Source of the DNA: Clostridia bacterium
Lineage (GTDB): Bacteria; Bacillota_A; Clostridia; Oscillospirales; CAG-272
Assembly: GCA_017552165.1 (NCBI GenBank)
Contig: JAFZCF010000184.1
Span: forward strand, 1 to 16,408
Direction: 5' to 3'
Length of the DNA stretch: 16,408 bases
Positions 1 to 9,046 of this stretch are shown here, piece by piece. Under the pieces are notes generated by a model that was given only the letters and a program-made list of their open reading frames with translations, was not told the DNA's origin and ran no database searches. The translations under genes and the position numbers were made by a program. Numbering within the stretch: position 1 is the first letter of the stretch; each line of letters begins with the position of its first letter.

Positions 1-1
1 A

Positions 2-1402
<1,401 letters not shown>

Positions 1403-1461
1403 GGCGTTAAAAGTCAACAAAGCAACGAAGAGGCCCCGGGAGGGACCCGAAAGGAAAAAGT

Positions 1462-1938
1462 ATGGACAAGCTGCTCAGACTTATTGAAAAGGACTGCAGA
1501 TATACCCCGGAACAGCTCGCCGCTATGTGCGGGCTCACGGCCGGAGAGGTCAGGCAGAAAATCGACGAATACGAAAAGGACGGCACCGTCCTCGGCTACA
1601 AGGCGCTCGTCGACTGGGACAAGACCGACCGCGAATACGTCTCGGCTCTCATCGAGCTCAAGGTAGCGCCTCAGCGCGACCGCGGCTTTGACAAGATCGC
1701 CCAGCTCATATACAACTATCCCGAGGTGCAGAGTCTGTATCTCATGTCGGGCGGCTTCGACCTTATGCTCGTCATAGAGGGCCAGACGATGAAGGACGTC
1801 GCGTATTTCGTGGCGTACAAGCTCGCCCCGATGGAGGATATAATCTCCACGGCGACGCATTTCGTGCTGAAAAAGTACAAGGACAAGGGCGTGATTTACC
1901 GCGCTCCGCAGAGAGACGAAAGAGACCAGCTGCAGTGA
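1462..1938 (+). CDS. Lrp/AsnC-family transcriptional regulator
   Basis: A 158-residue DNA-binding regulator of the feast/famine type, the usual length for the family. Residues 1-46 form the winged helix-turn-helix (MDKLLRLIEKDCRYTPEQLA with recognition segment LTAGEVRQKIDEYEKDG), followed by the linker strand VLGYKALVDW. Residues about 60-135 are the RAM/AsnC ligand-binding domain, with the characteristic YLMSGGFDLMLVIEG turn. Such proteins form octamers and respond to amino acids. A ribosome-binding site (AAAGGA) lies 6 bases before the ATG. The stop codon overlaps the ATG of the downstream aminotransferase (TGATG at 1936-1940), so the two are probably co-translated. By inference the regulator controls, or senses the substrate of, that aminotransferase. 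The bound amino acid cannot be read from the sequence. Confidence 0.9.
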   Translation: MDKLLRLIEKDCRYTPEQLAAMCGLTAGEVRQKIDEYEKDGTVLGYKALVDWDKTDREYVSALIELKVAPQRDRGFDKIAQLIYNYPEVQSLYLMSGGFDLMLVIEGQTMKDVAYFVAYKLAPMEDIISTATHFVLKKYKDKGVIYRAPQRDERDQLQ

Positions 1939-3101
1939 TGGATTACGAAAAGACCCTGTCGCGGACGGCGCAGGGGCTGAAGCCCTCCGGCATACGCAAA
2001 TTTTTCGATATGATCGGCGGCAGGTCGGACGTCATCGCGCTGACGGTCGGTCAGCCGGATTTCGTCACCCCGTGGCACATACGCGAGGCGGGCATCGAAA
2101 GTCTCGTGGCGGGGAAGACGTATTACACCTCTAACAGCGGTCTTATCGAGATGCGCAGAGAGATATCCCGGTATCTCTCGCGCCGCTTTGACCTGGATTA
2201 TTCCGAAAACGAGATCATCGTGACGGTCGGCGGGTCGGAGGCGATCGACCTCGCCATGAGGGCCGTGATAAACCCCGGGGACGAGGTCATTATACCCAGC
2301 CCCTGTTTCGTGTGCTACGAGCCGATAGCAAAGCTCTGCGGCGGCGTTCCCGTCATAGTCACGACGGAAGAAAAGGACGCTTTCCGGCTCACACCGGAAA
2401 AGCTCCGCGCGGCGATAACCCCTAAGACCAAGCTCCTCGTCCTCCCGTTCCCGAACAACCCGACGGGCGCCGTGATGAAGCGGGACGACCTCGAAAAGAT
2501 CGCCGAGATACTCCGCGAAACGGGCGTTTACGTGCTCTCCGACGAGATATACGCCGAGATGACCTACGGCGGGAGACACGTGTCCGTCGCCTCGCTCGAG
2601 GGGATGAGGGAGCGCACCGTCGTCGTCAACGGCTTTTCCAAGGCCTACGCCATGACCGGCTGGCGGATGGGATATACCGCAGCCCCCGTCGAGATAACGA
2701 GGCAGATGCTCAAGATACACCAGTTCGCCATAATGTGCGCCCCGACCGCGTCGCAGTTCGCGGCGATAGAGGCGCTGCGCAACGGCGACTCCGACATCGA
2801 GGAGATGACCGGCGAATACGACGTCAGGAGGAGATTCCTCGTCTCGGGGCTGAGGGCGCTCGGCATACCGGTTTTCGAGCCCGAAGGGGCCTTCTACGTC
2901 TTCCCGAACATCGGCGGATTCGGTCTCGACAGCGAGACCTTCTGCGAGCGGCTGCTGAACGAGGCCGGGGTCGCGATCGTTCCCGGCGACGCCTTCGGCG
3001 AATGCGGGAACGGATTCGCGCGCATATCGTACGCCTATTCTCTCAAACACATAGAGGAGGCGCTCCGGCGCATAGGGGAGTTCGTAAAGAAACTCGTCTG
3101 A
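1938..3101 (+). CDS. PLP-dependent class I/II aminotransferase
   Basis: A fold-type I aminotransferase of 387 residues counted from the ATG at 1938; an in-frame GTG at 1935 would add one residue. Motifs in order: GQPDF near the N-terminus (substrate entry), the YTSNSGLIEMR segment, PNNPTGAV (PLP-contacting Asn), SDEIYAEMTYGG (Asp/Tyr contacting the pyridine ring), and SKAYAMTGWRMGY containing the Schiff-base lysine, K235 from the ATG. C-terminal FARISYAYS carries the arginine that binds the substrate carboxylate. The family includes aspartate, alanine, aromatic and N-acetyl-diaminopimelate aminotransferases; the substrate here is not resolved. Start overlaps the Lrp/AsnC stop codon, a pairing that is common in Clostridia and points to amino-acid turnover. 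It converges with the minus-strand membrane-protein gene. Confidence 0.92.
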   Translation: MDYEKTLSRTAQGLKPSGIRKFFDMIGGRSDVIALTVGQPDFVTPWHIREAGIESLVAGKTYYTSNSGLIEMRREISRYLSRRFDLDYSENEIIVTVGGSEAIDLAMRAVINPGDEVIIPSPCFVCYEPIAKLCGGVPVIVTTEEKDAFRLTPEKLRAAITPKTKLLVLPFPNNPTGAVMKRDDLEKIAEILRETGVYVLSDEIYAEMTYGGRHVSVASLEGMRERTVVVNGFSKAYAMTGWRMGYTAAPVEITRQMLKIHQFAIMCAPTASQFAAIEALRNGDSDIEEMTGEYDVRRRFLVSGLRALGIPVFEPEGAFYVFPNIGGFGLDSETFCERLLNEAGVAIVPGDAFGECGNGFARISYAYSLKHIEEALRRIGEFVKKLV

Positions 3102-3108
3102 TATCATG

Positions 3109-3133
3109 AAAAAGCAGCCCCGTTCGGGGCTGC
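3109..3133 (-). terminator. Intrinsic terminator of the minus-strand membrane-protein gene
   Basis: GCAGCCCC (3114-3121) pairs with GGGGCTGC (3126-3133) around a GTTC loop: an 8-bp GC-rich stem. On the minus strand it is followed directly by five U residues (A3109-A3113 on the plus strand). It lies 22 bases past the stop codon of the membrane-protein gene. On the plus strand the hairpin may also stop aminotransferase transcripts, but there is no good U-run on that side. Confidence 0.8.
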
Positions 3134-3155
3134 CTGAATATCCGGCCTGTTCGTT

Positions 3156-3773
3156 TTACTCGAGCGACGGCTTTTTGCCGAGGAGCCCGGTGAAGCTTTT
3201 GCCTTTTACGCCCAATGGATAGGCGACGCCGCACACGACGACGGAGGGCAGGACGAGGAGGATATATATCCACGGATTGAGCGTCGGCAGGGCGGCGATT
3301 ATGCCGTTGTACATGCCGAAGAGGAAGGTCAGGACGAGCTTTCCGATGCCGTAGACGTTCGTCGCCCATTCGGGGGCCGACGGCGCCGTGCTGACGGCGA
3401 GCGAGGCGTCCTGAGTTATCTCGCCGGCCGCGTCCCTCATTATGAATTCGGCGGCGGAACAGTATCCGACGATGATCATGACGGCGAGGATGATGTTCAG
3501 GGCGTTTGCGAGGAGGGACATGTAAGCGCCGCTGAGCGGGACGTATCTGCGCTTGCCGGTTTCTATCGACCTCGACTGTTCACGGCCCACGTCCCATGTC
3601 ATCGTGTAGAGCAGGACCATGTAGAAAAGCGCCGCGAAGATCGACGCGATCAGAAAGATCGTGTCGAAGGACGACGTCGCGAAGGTCAGGGCAAGGCCGA
3701 AAATCGCCATTGCGACCTGATTTATTATCATTTTGAACACGGAATAAGAGTTGTCTTTTATAAAACCGATCAT
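3156..3773 (-). CDS. Unknown integral membrane protein, five predicted helices
   Basis: A 205-residue protein I do not recognise. Hydrophobic segments lie at about residues 15-33, 37-59, 84-106, 142-165 and 168-190. A basic, polar loop between helices 2 and 3 (DVGREQSRSIETGKRRYVP) would be cytoplasmic by the positive-inside rule. A roughly 35-residue polar segment separates helices 3 and 4 and would be outside. The C-terminus ends in a basic tail (GVKGKSFTGLLGKKPS). There is no signal peptide cleavage site and no catalytic motif. The start is well supported: AAAAAGGAG lies 5 bases before the ATG, with a consensus promoter further upstream. The gene is monocistronic, with its own promoter and terminator and neighbours on the opposite strand, so context gives no clue to function. 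Confidence 0.8.
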   Translation of the reverse strand: MIGFIKDNSYSVFKMIINQVAMAIFGLALTFATSSFDTIFLIASIFAALFYMVLLYTMTWDVGREQSRSIETGKRRYVPLSGAYMSLLANALNIILAVMIIVGYCSAAEFIMRDAAGEITQDASLAVSTAPSAPEWATNVYGIGKLVLTFLFGMYNGIIAALPTLNPWIYILLVLPSVVVCGVAYPLGVKGKSFTGLLGKKPSLE

Positions 3774-3808
3774 TACGGCTCCTTTTTGCCTGAATCGCGC
3801 TTGTTAAT

Positions 3809-3837
3809 ATTTTATCCGCATTCGATGGTCATTTCAA
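3809..3837 (-). promoter_or_regulatory. Sigma-A-type promoter for the membrane-protein gene
   Basis: Read on the minus strand: TTGAAA (3837-3832), a 17-base spacer, then TAAAAT (3814-3809). The optimal spacing and near-consensus hexamers sit 36 bases upstream of the ATG at 3773, with a clear Shine-Dalgarno site between. This lies in an AT-rich island that stands out from the GC-rich genes on both sides. Confidence 0.75.
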
Positions 3838-3909
3838 GAGCGGCCGGGCAAAATTTACATTAAAGAAAAAATATTCACGGATGGTTAAAATTTCGGGAGG
3901 AACACGACG

Positions 3910-4959
3910 GTGGAAATGCCTCAGCCGATAACCGAATTTCTTCAGTATCTCCTTGTGATCAAGGGCAGGTCAAAGGGCACGGCCGAGCAGTACCGGATCG
4001 ACCTTGTCCTGCTTTTCAAATACGTTTTTTCGGTACGGAACGGGCTGCCGCTGAGCGGCGGGGAGTTCGATGCTCTCGACATCAGCCGGCTCGACGACGA
4101 TTTCGCAAAAAGCATCACCAAGACCGAAATCATCGCGTTCCTCGCCTTCGCCTCGGCGGACAGAGGGAACAACGCGAGGACGAGGGCGAGAAAGCTCTCA
4201 TCCGTACGGTCGTTCTACAAGTATTTCTGCGGCTCGGCGGGCAAATATCCCGTCAACCCGACGGAGAACATAGACAGCCCGAAGATACCGAAGACCCTGC
4301 CGAAGCACCTGACGAAAGACGAGTCCACAGAGCTCCTGCGCACCGTCATGGACGACGAATCAAAGTTCACGGAGCGCAATTTCTGCATAATAACGCTGTT
4401 CCTCAACTGCGGTATGCGTCTGAGCGAGCTCGTGGGGATAAATCTCAGGGACATAGACCGGGACATGAAGACGCTGCGCGTGACCGGAAAGGGCGCGAAG
4501 GAGAGGATGATATACCTCAACGACGCCTGCCGCGCGGCGCTGACCGACTACCTCAAAAAGAGGGACAAGAACCCCGAGCCGGGGCACCGCGACGCGCTCT
4601 TTCTGAGCTCCCGCCACCGCCGCATAAGCAAGCAGATGGTCCAGGCGGTGGTTTACAGATACCTGAAAGAGGCGGGGCTCGACAACCGCGGGCTGTCGGT
4701 ACACAAGCTGCGGCACACCGCGGCGACGCTCATGTACCAGACGGGGCAGGTGGATATCCGCGTCCTCAAGGACATCCTCGGGCACGAGCAGCTCAACACG
4801 ACGCAGATATATACACATCTCAGCGACGAGTCCATGAAACAGGCGATGGACGTCAATCCCCTCGCGGGCTTCTCGCGCTCCCGCCCCTCGCCCGACTCAC
4901 GGGACGGCGACGCGGACTCCCCGGATCTTCTCCCCGACGAAAACGAAACCGAGGGGTGA
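3910..4959 (+). CDS. xerC: Xer-type tyrosine recombinase
   Basis: A site-specific recombinase/integrase of 349 residues. The N-terminal SAM-like core-binding domain spans about residues 1-112 (LVIKGRSKGTAEQYRIDL...SVRSFYKYF). The catalytic domain carries all six active-site residues: R170 (GMRLSEL), K194 (TGKGAKER), H265 and R268 (VHKLRHT), H292 (ILGHEQL) and the nucleophile Y301 (TQIYTHL). Chromosomal Xer proteins resolve chromosome dimers at dif. The resemblance is closest to XerC/XerD, but the two cannot be separated from sequence alone, so the symbol is tentative. The tail after residue 315 is polar and acidic, longer than in classic XerC/D (about 300 residues). GTG is chosen as start because GGGAGG (3895-3900) lies 9 bases before it; an in-frame ATG at 3916 is too far away. 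No dif-like site, att site or phage gene was seen nearby, so a housekeeping role is more likely than an integrase. Confidence 0.88.
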   Translation: MEMPQPITEFLQYLLVIKGRSKGTAEQYRIDLVLLFKYVFSVRNGLPLSGGEFDALDISRLDDDFAKSITKTEIIAFLAFASADRGNNARTRARKLSSVRSFYKYFCGSAGKYPVNPTENIDSPKIPKTLPKHLTKDESTELLRTVMDDESKFTERNFCIITLFLNCGMRLSELVGINLRDIDRDMKTLRVTGKGAKERMIYLNDACRAALTDYLKKRDKNPEPGHRDALFLSSRHRRISKQMVQAVVYRYLKEAGLDNRGLSVHKLRHTAATLMYQTGQVDIRVLKDILGHEQLNTTQIYTHLSDESMKQAMDVNPLAGFSRSRPSPDSRDGDADSPDLLPDENETEG

Positions 4960-5011
4960 AGCGCAAGGGAAGCCGGCGCCGCAAAAAAATCTCAACGGAA
5001 AGAAAATCACG

Positions 5012-5887
5012 ATGACGTCTTTTTATGACAGAAAAGGTCCGGTGTTCGGGCCGGGCGGGATGGCCGACGACATGAGGGCCGACAAGCTCAAGACACCCGA
5101 CGTCCCCGCGTGGCTCGTCAAAAAGGGCCTGACGGCTTTCGAATACGAATGCGGCAGGGGCGTCCCCAACACCCCGGCGGTCTTTTCGGCGCTCGGCAGA
5201 GCGGCCGCGGAGAACGGCGTCACCCTCTCGGTCCACGCCCCGTATTTCATATCCCTCTCGGGCCTCGACGACACGGTCAGGATGAAATCCGTCGGATATA
5301 TCGCAAAGTCGGTCGAGTGCGCGGAGCTCATGGGCGCCGGGATAATCGTCATTCACTGCGGGAGCTGCGCTCAGCAGAGCCGGGCCGACGCGATGGCGCG
5401 CTCCGCCGACACGCTTGCCGCCACCCTCGACGAGGTCAGGACGGACGTCGTCTTCGGCGTTGAGACAATGGGCAAGATCAACCAGCTCGGCACCCTCGAG
5501 GAGGTCGTTGAGCTCTGTTCCGCCTCCCCGCGACTCAGGCCCGTGGTCGATTTCGGGCATCTCAACGCGAGGAACATCGGCGGGTATTACGTCACGCGCG
5601 ACGACTATCGCCGGACCTTCGATTACGTCGGGGAAAAGCTCGGCGGGGACGCCGCGAAATATCTCCACTGTCATTTTTCAAAGATAATGTACACCCCCGC
5701 CGGCGGCGAAAAGGAGCACCTCACCTTCGACGACACCGAATACGGCCCGGAGTTCGAGCCGCTTATCGAGGCGATAGCGAAGGAGGGGCTGTGCCCGTCC
5801 GTGATATGCGAATCCGACGGCACGCAGGCGCGGGACGCCCTCATGATGGCCGAATACCTCAGAGAGCTGAAAGGAGAAAACAAATGA
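5012..5887 (+). CDS. Endonuclease IV-like TIM-barrel protein (AP endonuclease family)
   Basis: A 291-residue protein of the endonuclease IV / xylose-isomerase-like barrel superfamily; E. coli Nfo has 285. Nfo cuts the backbone 5' of abasic sites using three zinc ions. Motif alignment gives these metal ligands: H75 (VHAPYF), H115 (IHCGS), E151 (VETMGK), D180 and H183 (VDFGHLN), H219 (LHCHFSK) and E267 (ICESDG). These cover Zn1, Zn2 and the first Zn3 ligand. The Nfo DRHH motif supplying the other Zn3 ligands is replaced by E233-K-E-H236. The protein is therefore a divergent subfamily member, and abasic-site activity is inferred only. A purine-rich GGAAAG precedes the ATG, 52 bases after the recombinase. 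The stop overlaps the next start as ATGA (5884-5887). Confidence 0.85.
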   Translation: MTSFYDRKGPVFGPGGMADDMRADKLKTPDVPAWLVKKGLTAFEYECGRGVPNTPAVFSALGRAAAENGVTLSVHAPYFISLSGLDDTVRMKSVGYIAKSVECAELMGAGIIVIHCGSCAQQSRADAMARSADTLAATLDEVRTDVVFGVETMGKINQLGTLEEVVELCSASPRLRPVVDFGHLNARNIGGYYVTRDDYRRTFDYVGEKLGGDAAKYLHCHFSKIMYTPAGGEKEHLTFDDTEYGPEFEPLIEAIAKEGLCPSVICESDGTQARDALMMAEYLRELKGENK

Positions 5888-6741
5888 AAAAGGTCCTGTT
5901 TATCGCGCTCCTCACGCTGGCCGTCGCGGCAGCCGCCTCCTGCGCGGGTGGCGGAGACGGAGCCGACACCCTCCCGCCCGTGAAGGTGATAGGGGTAAAC
6001 GAGGACGAAAAGCTCAGCTCAACCCTCGTGAGGGACGGCTTTTCGCTGAATATCTACGTGACGTATTCCGAGATAACGGGGTATTCGGGGACCGAAACAA
6101 CCGTGACCCTGCCCGAGAGCGCCGCCGGCGTGCCCGTCAGGAAGATCGGCGAGAACGCCTTCAAGAACAACGGCAAGCTCGAAAAGGTCGTTTTCTCAAA
6201 AAGCATCAGGGTAGTCGACCGCTTCGCATTCGACGGGTGCTCGGCGCTCAAAGAGGCGGTGCTGAACGAAGGGCTCGAGACGATAGAGGACTACGCCTTC
6301 AGGAACACGGCGCTCCGGAAATGCGATCTGCCCGGGACGGTCGCCTCGCTCGGCAAATACTGCTTTTACGCGGCTGACCTCAGGGAGGTCGTCATACCCG
6401 ACTCGGTCTCGACCGTCGGGAAATACTGTTATTACGCAAACGGGAACCTCACCTCCGTGACCTTCGGCAGGAGGATGACGGGGATAGCCGAGAATATGTT
6501 CTATAACTGCTCGTCGCTCGTCGTCACGGAGATACCCGAAAACATCCAAAAGATAGAATCCTACGCCTTCCGCGGGTGCGTCTCGATAGGGAGACTCGAG
6601 GTGTCCGACAGGACGGCGAGCATAGGCGACGGCGCCTTTTACGGCTGTACGAACGTCACGCTCGTCGGGTCGGAGGGCTCGGCGATACTGAAATACGCCC
6701 GCGACAACGGCATAGCTTGCGAGGCGAGGGCCGCCGAATGA
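5884..6741 (+). CDS. BspA-like leucine-rich-repeat lipoprotein
   Basis: A 285-residue predicted surface lipoprotein. MKKVLFIALLTLAVAAAASC is a type II signal peptide with lipidated cysteine C20 (AASC lipobox, slightly atypical), followed by a Gly/Asp-rich linker. From about residue 75 to the end run roughly seven LRR_5 units of about 23 residues, each with a pattern of I-x-x-x-A-F-x-x-C-x-x-L and a following V-x-I/L-P segment (IGENAFKNNGKLEKVVF, VDRFAFDGCSALKEAVL, IEDYAFRNTALRKCDLP, and so on to IGDGAFYGCTNVTLV). BspA-type repeats are known from adhesins and many anaerobe surface proteins; the ligand here is unknown. The start at 5884 is supported by AAAGGAG 6 bases upstream and by the signal peptide. 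It overlaps both neighbours by 4 bases, which is unusual for a surface protein among tRNA and cell-wall genes. Confidence 0.88.
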   Translation: MKKVLFIALLTLAVAAAASCAGGGDGADTLPPVKVIGVNEDEKLSSTLVRDGFSLNIYVTYSEITGYSGTETTVTLPESAAGVPVRKIGENAFKNNGKLEKVVFSKSIRVVDRFAFDGCSALKEAVLNEGLETIEDYAFRNTALRKCDLPGTVASLGKYCFYAADLREVVIPDSVSTVGKYCYYANGNLTSVTFGRRMTGIAENMFYNCSSLVVTEIPENIQKIESYAFRGCVSIGRLEVSDRTASIGDGAFYGCTNVTLVGSEGSAILKYARDNGIACEARAAE

Positions 6742-7982
6742 GCGGGAACGGGACGGGAACAAAAAGACCCGAGATCCTCTCGCCGGCGGGCAATCCCGAA
6801 AAGCTCGCGGCGGCGCTCCGTTTCGGGGCCGACGCCTGCTATCTTTCGGGCAAGGTCTTCGGGATGAGATCGGCCGCCGACAATTTTACCGGGGACGAGC
6901 TTTCGGAGGCCGTGTCGTACGCCCACGCGCTCGGGAAAAAGATATACGTGACGGTGAACGTCCTCCCGCACGGGGAAGAGTATCCCGCCCTGACGGAGCA
7001 TCTCGGCTTTCTCGGTGAGATAGGCGCCGACGGGATCATCGCCGCCGATCTCGGGGTGATGGCGCTTGCGCGCGAGGTGTGCCCCGGGGTGGCGCTGCAC
7101 GTGTCCACCCAGACGAGCGTGACCTCCGCACGGGCGGCCGAGCAGTATCTGCGGCTCGGGGCGAGGCGCATAGTCCTCGCGAGGGAGCTCACCCTCCGGG
7201 AGATACGGGAGATAAGAAAAGAGACGTCAAAAGAGCTCGAGCTCGAGGCCTTCGTCCACGGGTCGATGTGCGTTTCGTGGTCCGGGCGGTGCCTGCTGTC
7301 CAACCATTTTACGGGCAGGGACGCGAATCACGGCCGCTGCGCCCAGCCCTGCCGGTGGAACTACCGGCTTTACGAGCTCGAGGAGGAGAAGCGCCCGGGC
7401 AAAGACGAGCGCATAGGCATCGTCGAGAACGACCTCGGCACGTTTTTCATGTCCTCGAGGGATATGTGCATGATAGAGCACATACCCGAGCTTGCCGAGG
7501 CGGGTATCGACAGCTTTAAGATAGAAGGGCGCATGAAGAGCGCCTATTACGCGGCGGCGACGGCAAACGCCTACCGAATGGCGCTCGACGCCTGGGAAAA
7601 CGGCGAGCCGTACGACCCGAAATGGCGCGACGAGCTCGACGGAGTGAGCCACAGGCGCTATTCGACGGGATTTTATTTCGACAATCCGGGAGAGAACGCC
7701 CAGACCGTCACCGAGCCCGGATACATGAGAGAGCGGATATACGCGGGGACGGTCGAGCGCGCAGCCGACGGAAGGATATATATAATCCAGCGCAACCGCA
7801 TCGCCGAGGGCGACGAAATTGACCTGCTCACCCCGGGGCGGACGGGGATACCCTTCCGCGCCGAGGACATGCGGGACGCGGACGGCGAGCCGATAGCGGC
7901 CTGCCCGCACCCGCTTATGAAATACAGCATTCTGCTCCCCGACGGGATGACCGCCCTGCCCGGGGACATGATAAGAAAGTGA
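6738..7982 (+). CDS. trhP: U32 peptidase-family protein, probable tRNA hydroxylation protein TrhP
   Basis: A 414-residue U32-family protein. The family signature spans residues about 173-207 and is nearly canonical: EAFVHGSMCVSWSGRC, SNHFTGRDAN, GRCAQPCRW. Four conserved cysteines, C178, C185, C201 and C205, are expected to hold an iron-sulfur cluster. The N-terminal half (LSPAGNPEKLAAALRFGADACY...) is the TIM-barrel-like start of the YegQ/YrrO group, and the C-terminal part carries FKIEGRMKS. Despite the peptidase name, E. coli TrhP (YegQ) and Bacillus YrrN/YrrO are known to make 5-hydroxyuridine at tRNA wobble position U34 from prephenate. Length matches these (about 420-450). RlhA-type 23S rRNA hydroxylases are larger. 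Start ATG overlaps the lipoprotein stop as ATGA. Being upstream of mnmG and truB fits a tRNA-modification role. Confidence 0.85.
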   Translation: MSGNGTGTKRPEILSPAGNPEKLAAALRFGADACYLSGKVFGMRSAADNFTGDELSEAVSYAHALGKKIYVTVNVLPHGEEYPALTEHLGFLGEIGADGIIAADLGVMALAREVCPGVALHVSTQTSVTSARAAEQYLRLGARRIVLARELTLREIREIRKETSKELELEAFVHGSMCVSWSGRCLLSNHFTGRDANHGRCAQPCRWNYRLYELEEEKRPGKDERIGIVENDLGTFFMSSRDMCMIEHIPELAEAGIDSFKIEGRMKSAYYAAATANAYRMALDAWENGEPYDPKWRDELDGVSHRRYSTGFYFDNPGENAQTVTEPGYMRERIYAGTVERAADGRIYIIQRNRIAEGDEIDLLTPGRTGIPFRAEDMRDADGEPIAACPHPLMKYSILLPDGMTALPGDMIRK

Positions 7983-7993
7983 CGGATACAGAC

Positions 7994-9046
7994 ATGAAGA
8001 TCGCGGTTCTCGCGGGAGGTTATTCTCCCGAAAGGGACGTTTCGCTCGTTTCGGCGGTGCTCATCTCAAAGGCGCTCGTCAGGAACGGACACCGCGTCGC
8101 GCTCGTCGACGTTTATCTCGGAACGGAGCTCCCCGAGGGGGGAGCCGACGCCCTTTTCACCGACAATATAACGAAAGAATATCACATCACGGAGAGCGTC
8201 CCCGACCTCGGACAGCTGAAAAGCGGGAGCGGCAACGGCGACGCGCTCGTGGGGCGGAACGTGCTTTCTGTCTGCCTCGCCGCCGACATGGTTTACATAG
8301 GTCTCCACGGCGCGATGGGCGAGAACGGCCAGCTCCAGGCGCTGCTCGACTGTCACGGGATAAAGTACACCGGTACCGGATATCTCGGGTGCGCGCTCGC
8401 GATGGACAAGGAGATATCAAAGCAGCTCTTCCGCGCCTCGGGCATACCGACGCCGGGGGGCATCACCGCGGTATGCGAGGCCGACGCCGGCAGGATCCTC
8501 AGCGAGGTCGGTCTGCCGTGCGTGATAAAGCCCTGCTCGGGCGGCTCGTCCGTCGGGGTCTCCATCGTGAGGTGCGAAAAGGAGCTTTCCGGCGCCCTGA
8601 GGGAGGCCTTCGTCTATGAGGACCGCGTCCTTGCCGAGGAGCTCGTGACAGGCAGGGAGATGACCGTGGGTGTTCTCTGCGGAGAGGCGCTCCCGCCCAT
8701 TGAGATAATACCCAAAAGCGGCTTTTACGACTATAAAAACAAATATCAGGGCGGCCTGACGGAAGAAATATGCCCGCCCGACATAACGCCCGCGGAGGAC
8801 CGGATCCTGCGCGATACCGCCCTGAGCGCCATGCGCGCCCTGAGGATAGAAAACCGCGCCTACGGCCGCGTCGATATGATACTCACGGAGAGCGGCGGGC
8901 CCGTCGTGCTCGAGGTCAACACCCTCCCGGGGATGACCCCGACGAGCCTGCTTCCCCAGGCGGCGGCCGCCGCCGGATACGGATACGACGCTCTGTGCGA
9001 AAAGATAGTTATGAGCGCCCTTGACAGCCCGAAAAATGAACTGTAA
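7994..9046 (+). CDS. ddl: D-alanine--D-alanine ligase
   Basis: An ATP-grasp ligase of 350 residues that joins two D-alanines for the peptidoglycan stem peptide in the cytoplasm. The N-terminus MKIAVLAGGYSPERDVS is the typical Ddl opening. It is followed by HGAMGENGQLQALLD, YTGTGYLGCALAMDKEISK, the ATP-binding KPCSGGSSVGVS near residue 180, the omega-loop FYDYKNKYQGGLTEE, GRVDMIL, and the C-terminal EVNTLPGMTPTSLLP with metal- and substrate-contacting residues. The DYKNKY loop fits D-Ala-D-Ala rather than D-Ala-D-Lac ligases. ATG 7994 was chosen to match family N-termini. An in-frame GTG at 7979, which overlaps the U32 stop (GTGA), is a real alternative that would add five residues. No strong Shine-Dalgarno is visible for either, which suggests translational coupling. 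Confidence 0.94.
   Translation: MKIAVLAGGYSPERDVSLVSAVLISKALVRNGHRVALVDVYLGTELPEGGADALFTDNITKEYHITESVPDLGQLKSGSGNGDALVGRNVLSVCLAADMVYIGLHGAMGENGQLQALLDCHGIKYTGTGYLGCALAMDKEISKQLFRASGIPTPGGITAVCEADAGRILSEVGLPCVIKPCSGGSSVGVSIVRCEKELSGALREAFVYEDRVLAEELVTGREMTVGVLCGEALPPIEIIPKSGFYDYKNKYQGGLTEEICPPDITPAEDRILRDTALSAMRALRIENRAYGRVDMILTESGGPVVLEVNTLPGMTPTSLLPQAAAAAGYGYDALCEKIVMSALDSPKNEL

Noticed and set aside
1896..3107. Minus-strand open frame of 403 codons opposite the aminotransferase
   Set aside because: It is fully antisense to a gene with complete PLP-enzyme motifs. Its product is rich in Arg, His and Asp without a recognisable domain, a typical shadow of GC-rich codon usage.
3854..3891. Promoter for the recombinase gene (TTTACA at 3854 and TAAAAT at 3886)
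   Set aside because: The two hexamers are 26 bases apart, too far for a sigma-A promoter, and neither has a good partner. The AT-rich region probably does hold a promoter, but I cannot place it.
3910..4959. Phage or integrative-element integrase
   Set aside because: The recombinase is Xer-like in length and motifs, and no att repeats, phage genes or tRNA target are nearby.
4853..5674. Minus-strand open frame of 273 codons opposite the endonuclease IV-like gene
   Set aside because: Antisense shadow with an Arg-rich, domain-free product. The plus strand has conserved metal-ligand motifs.
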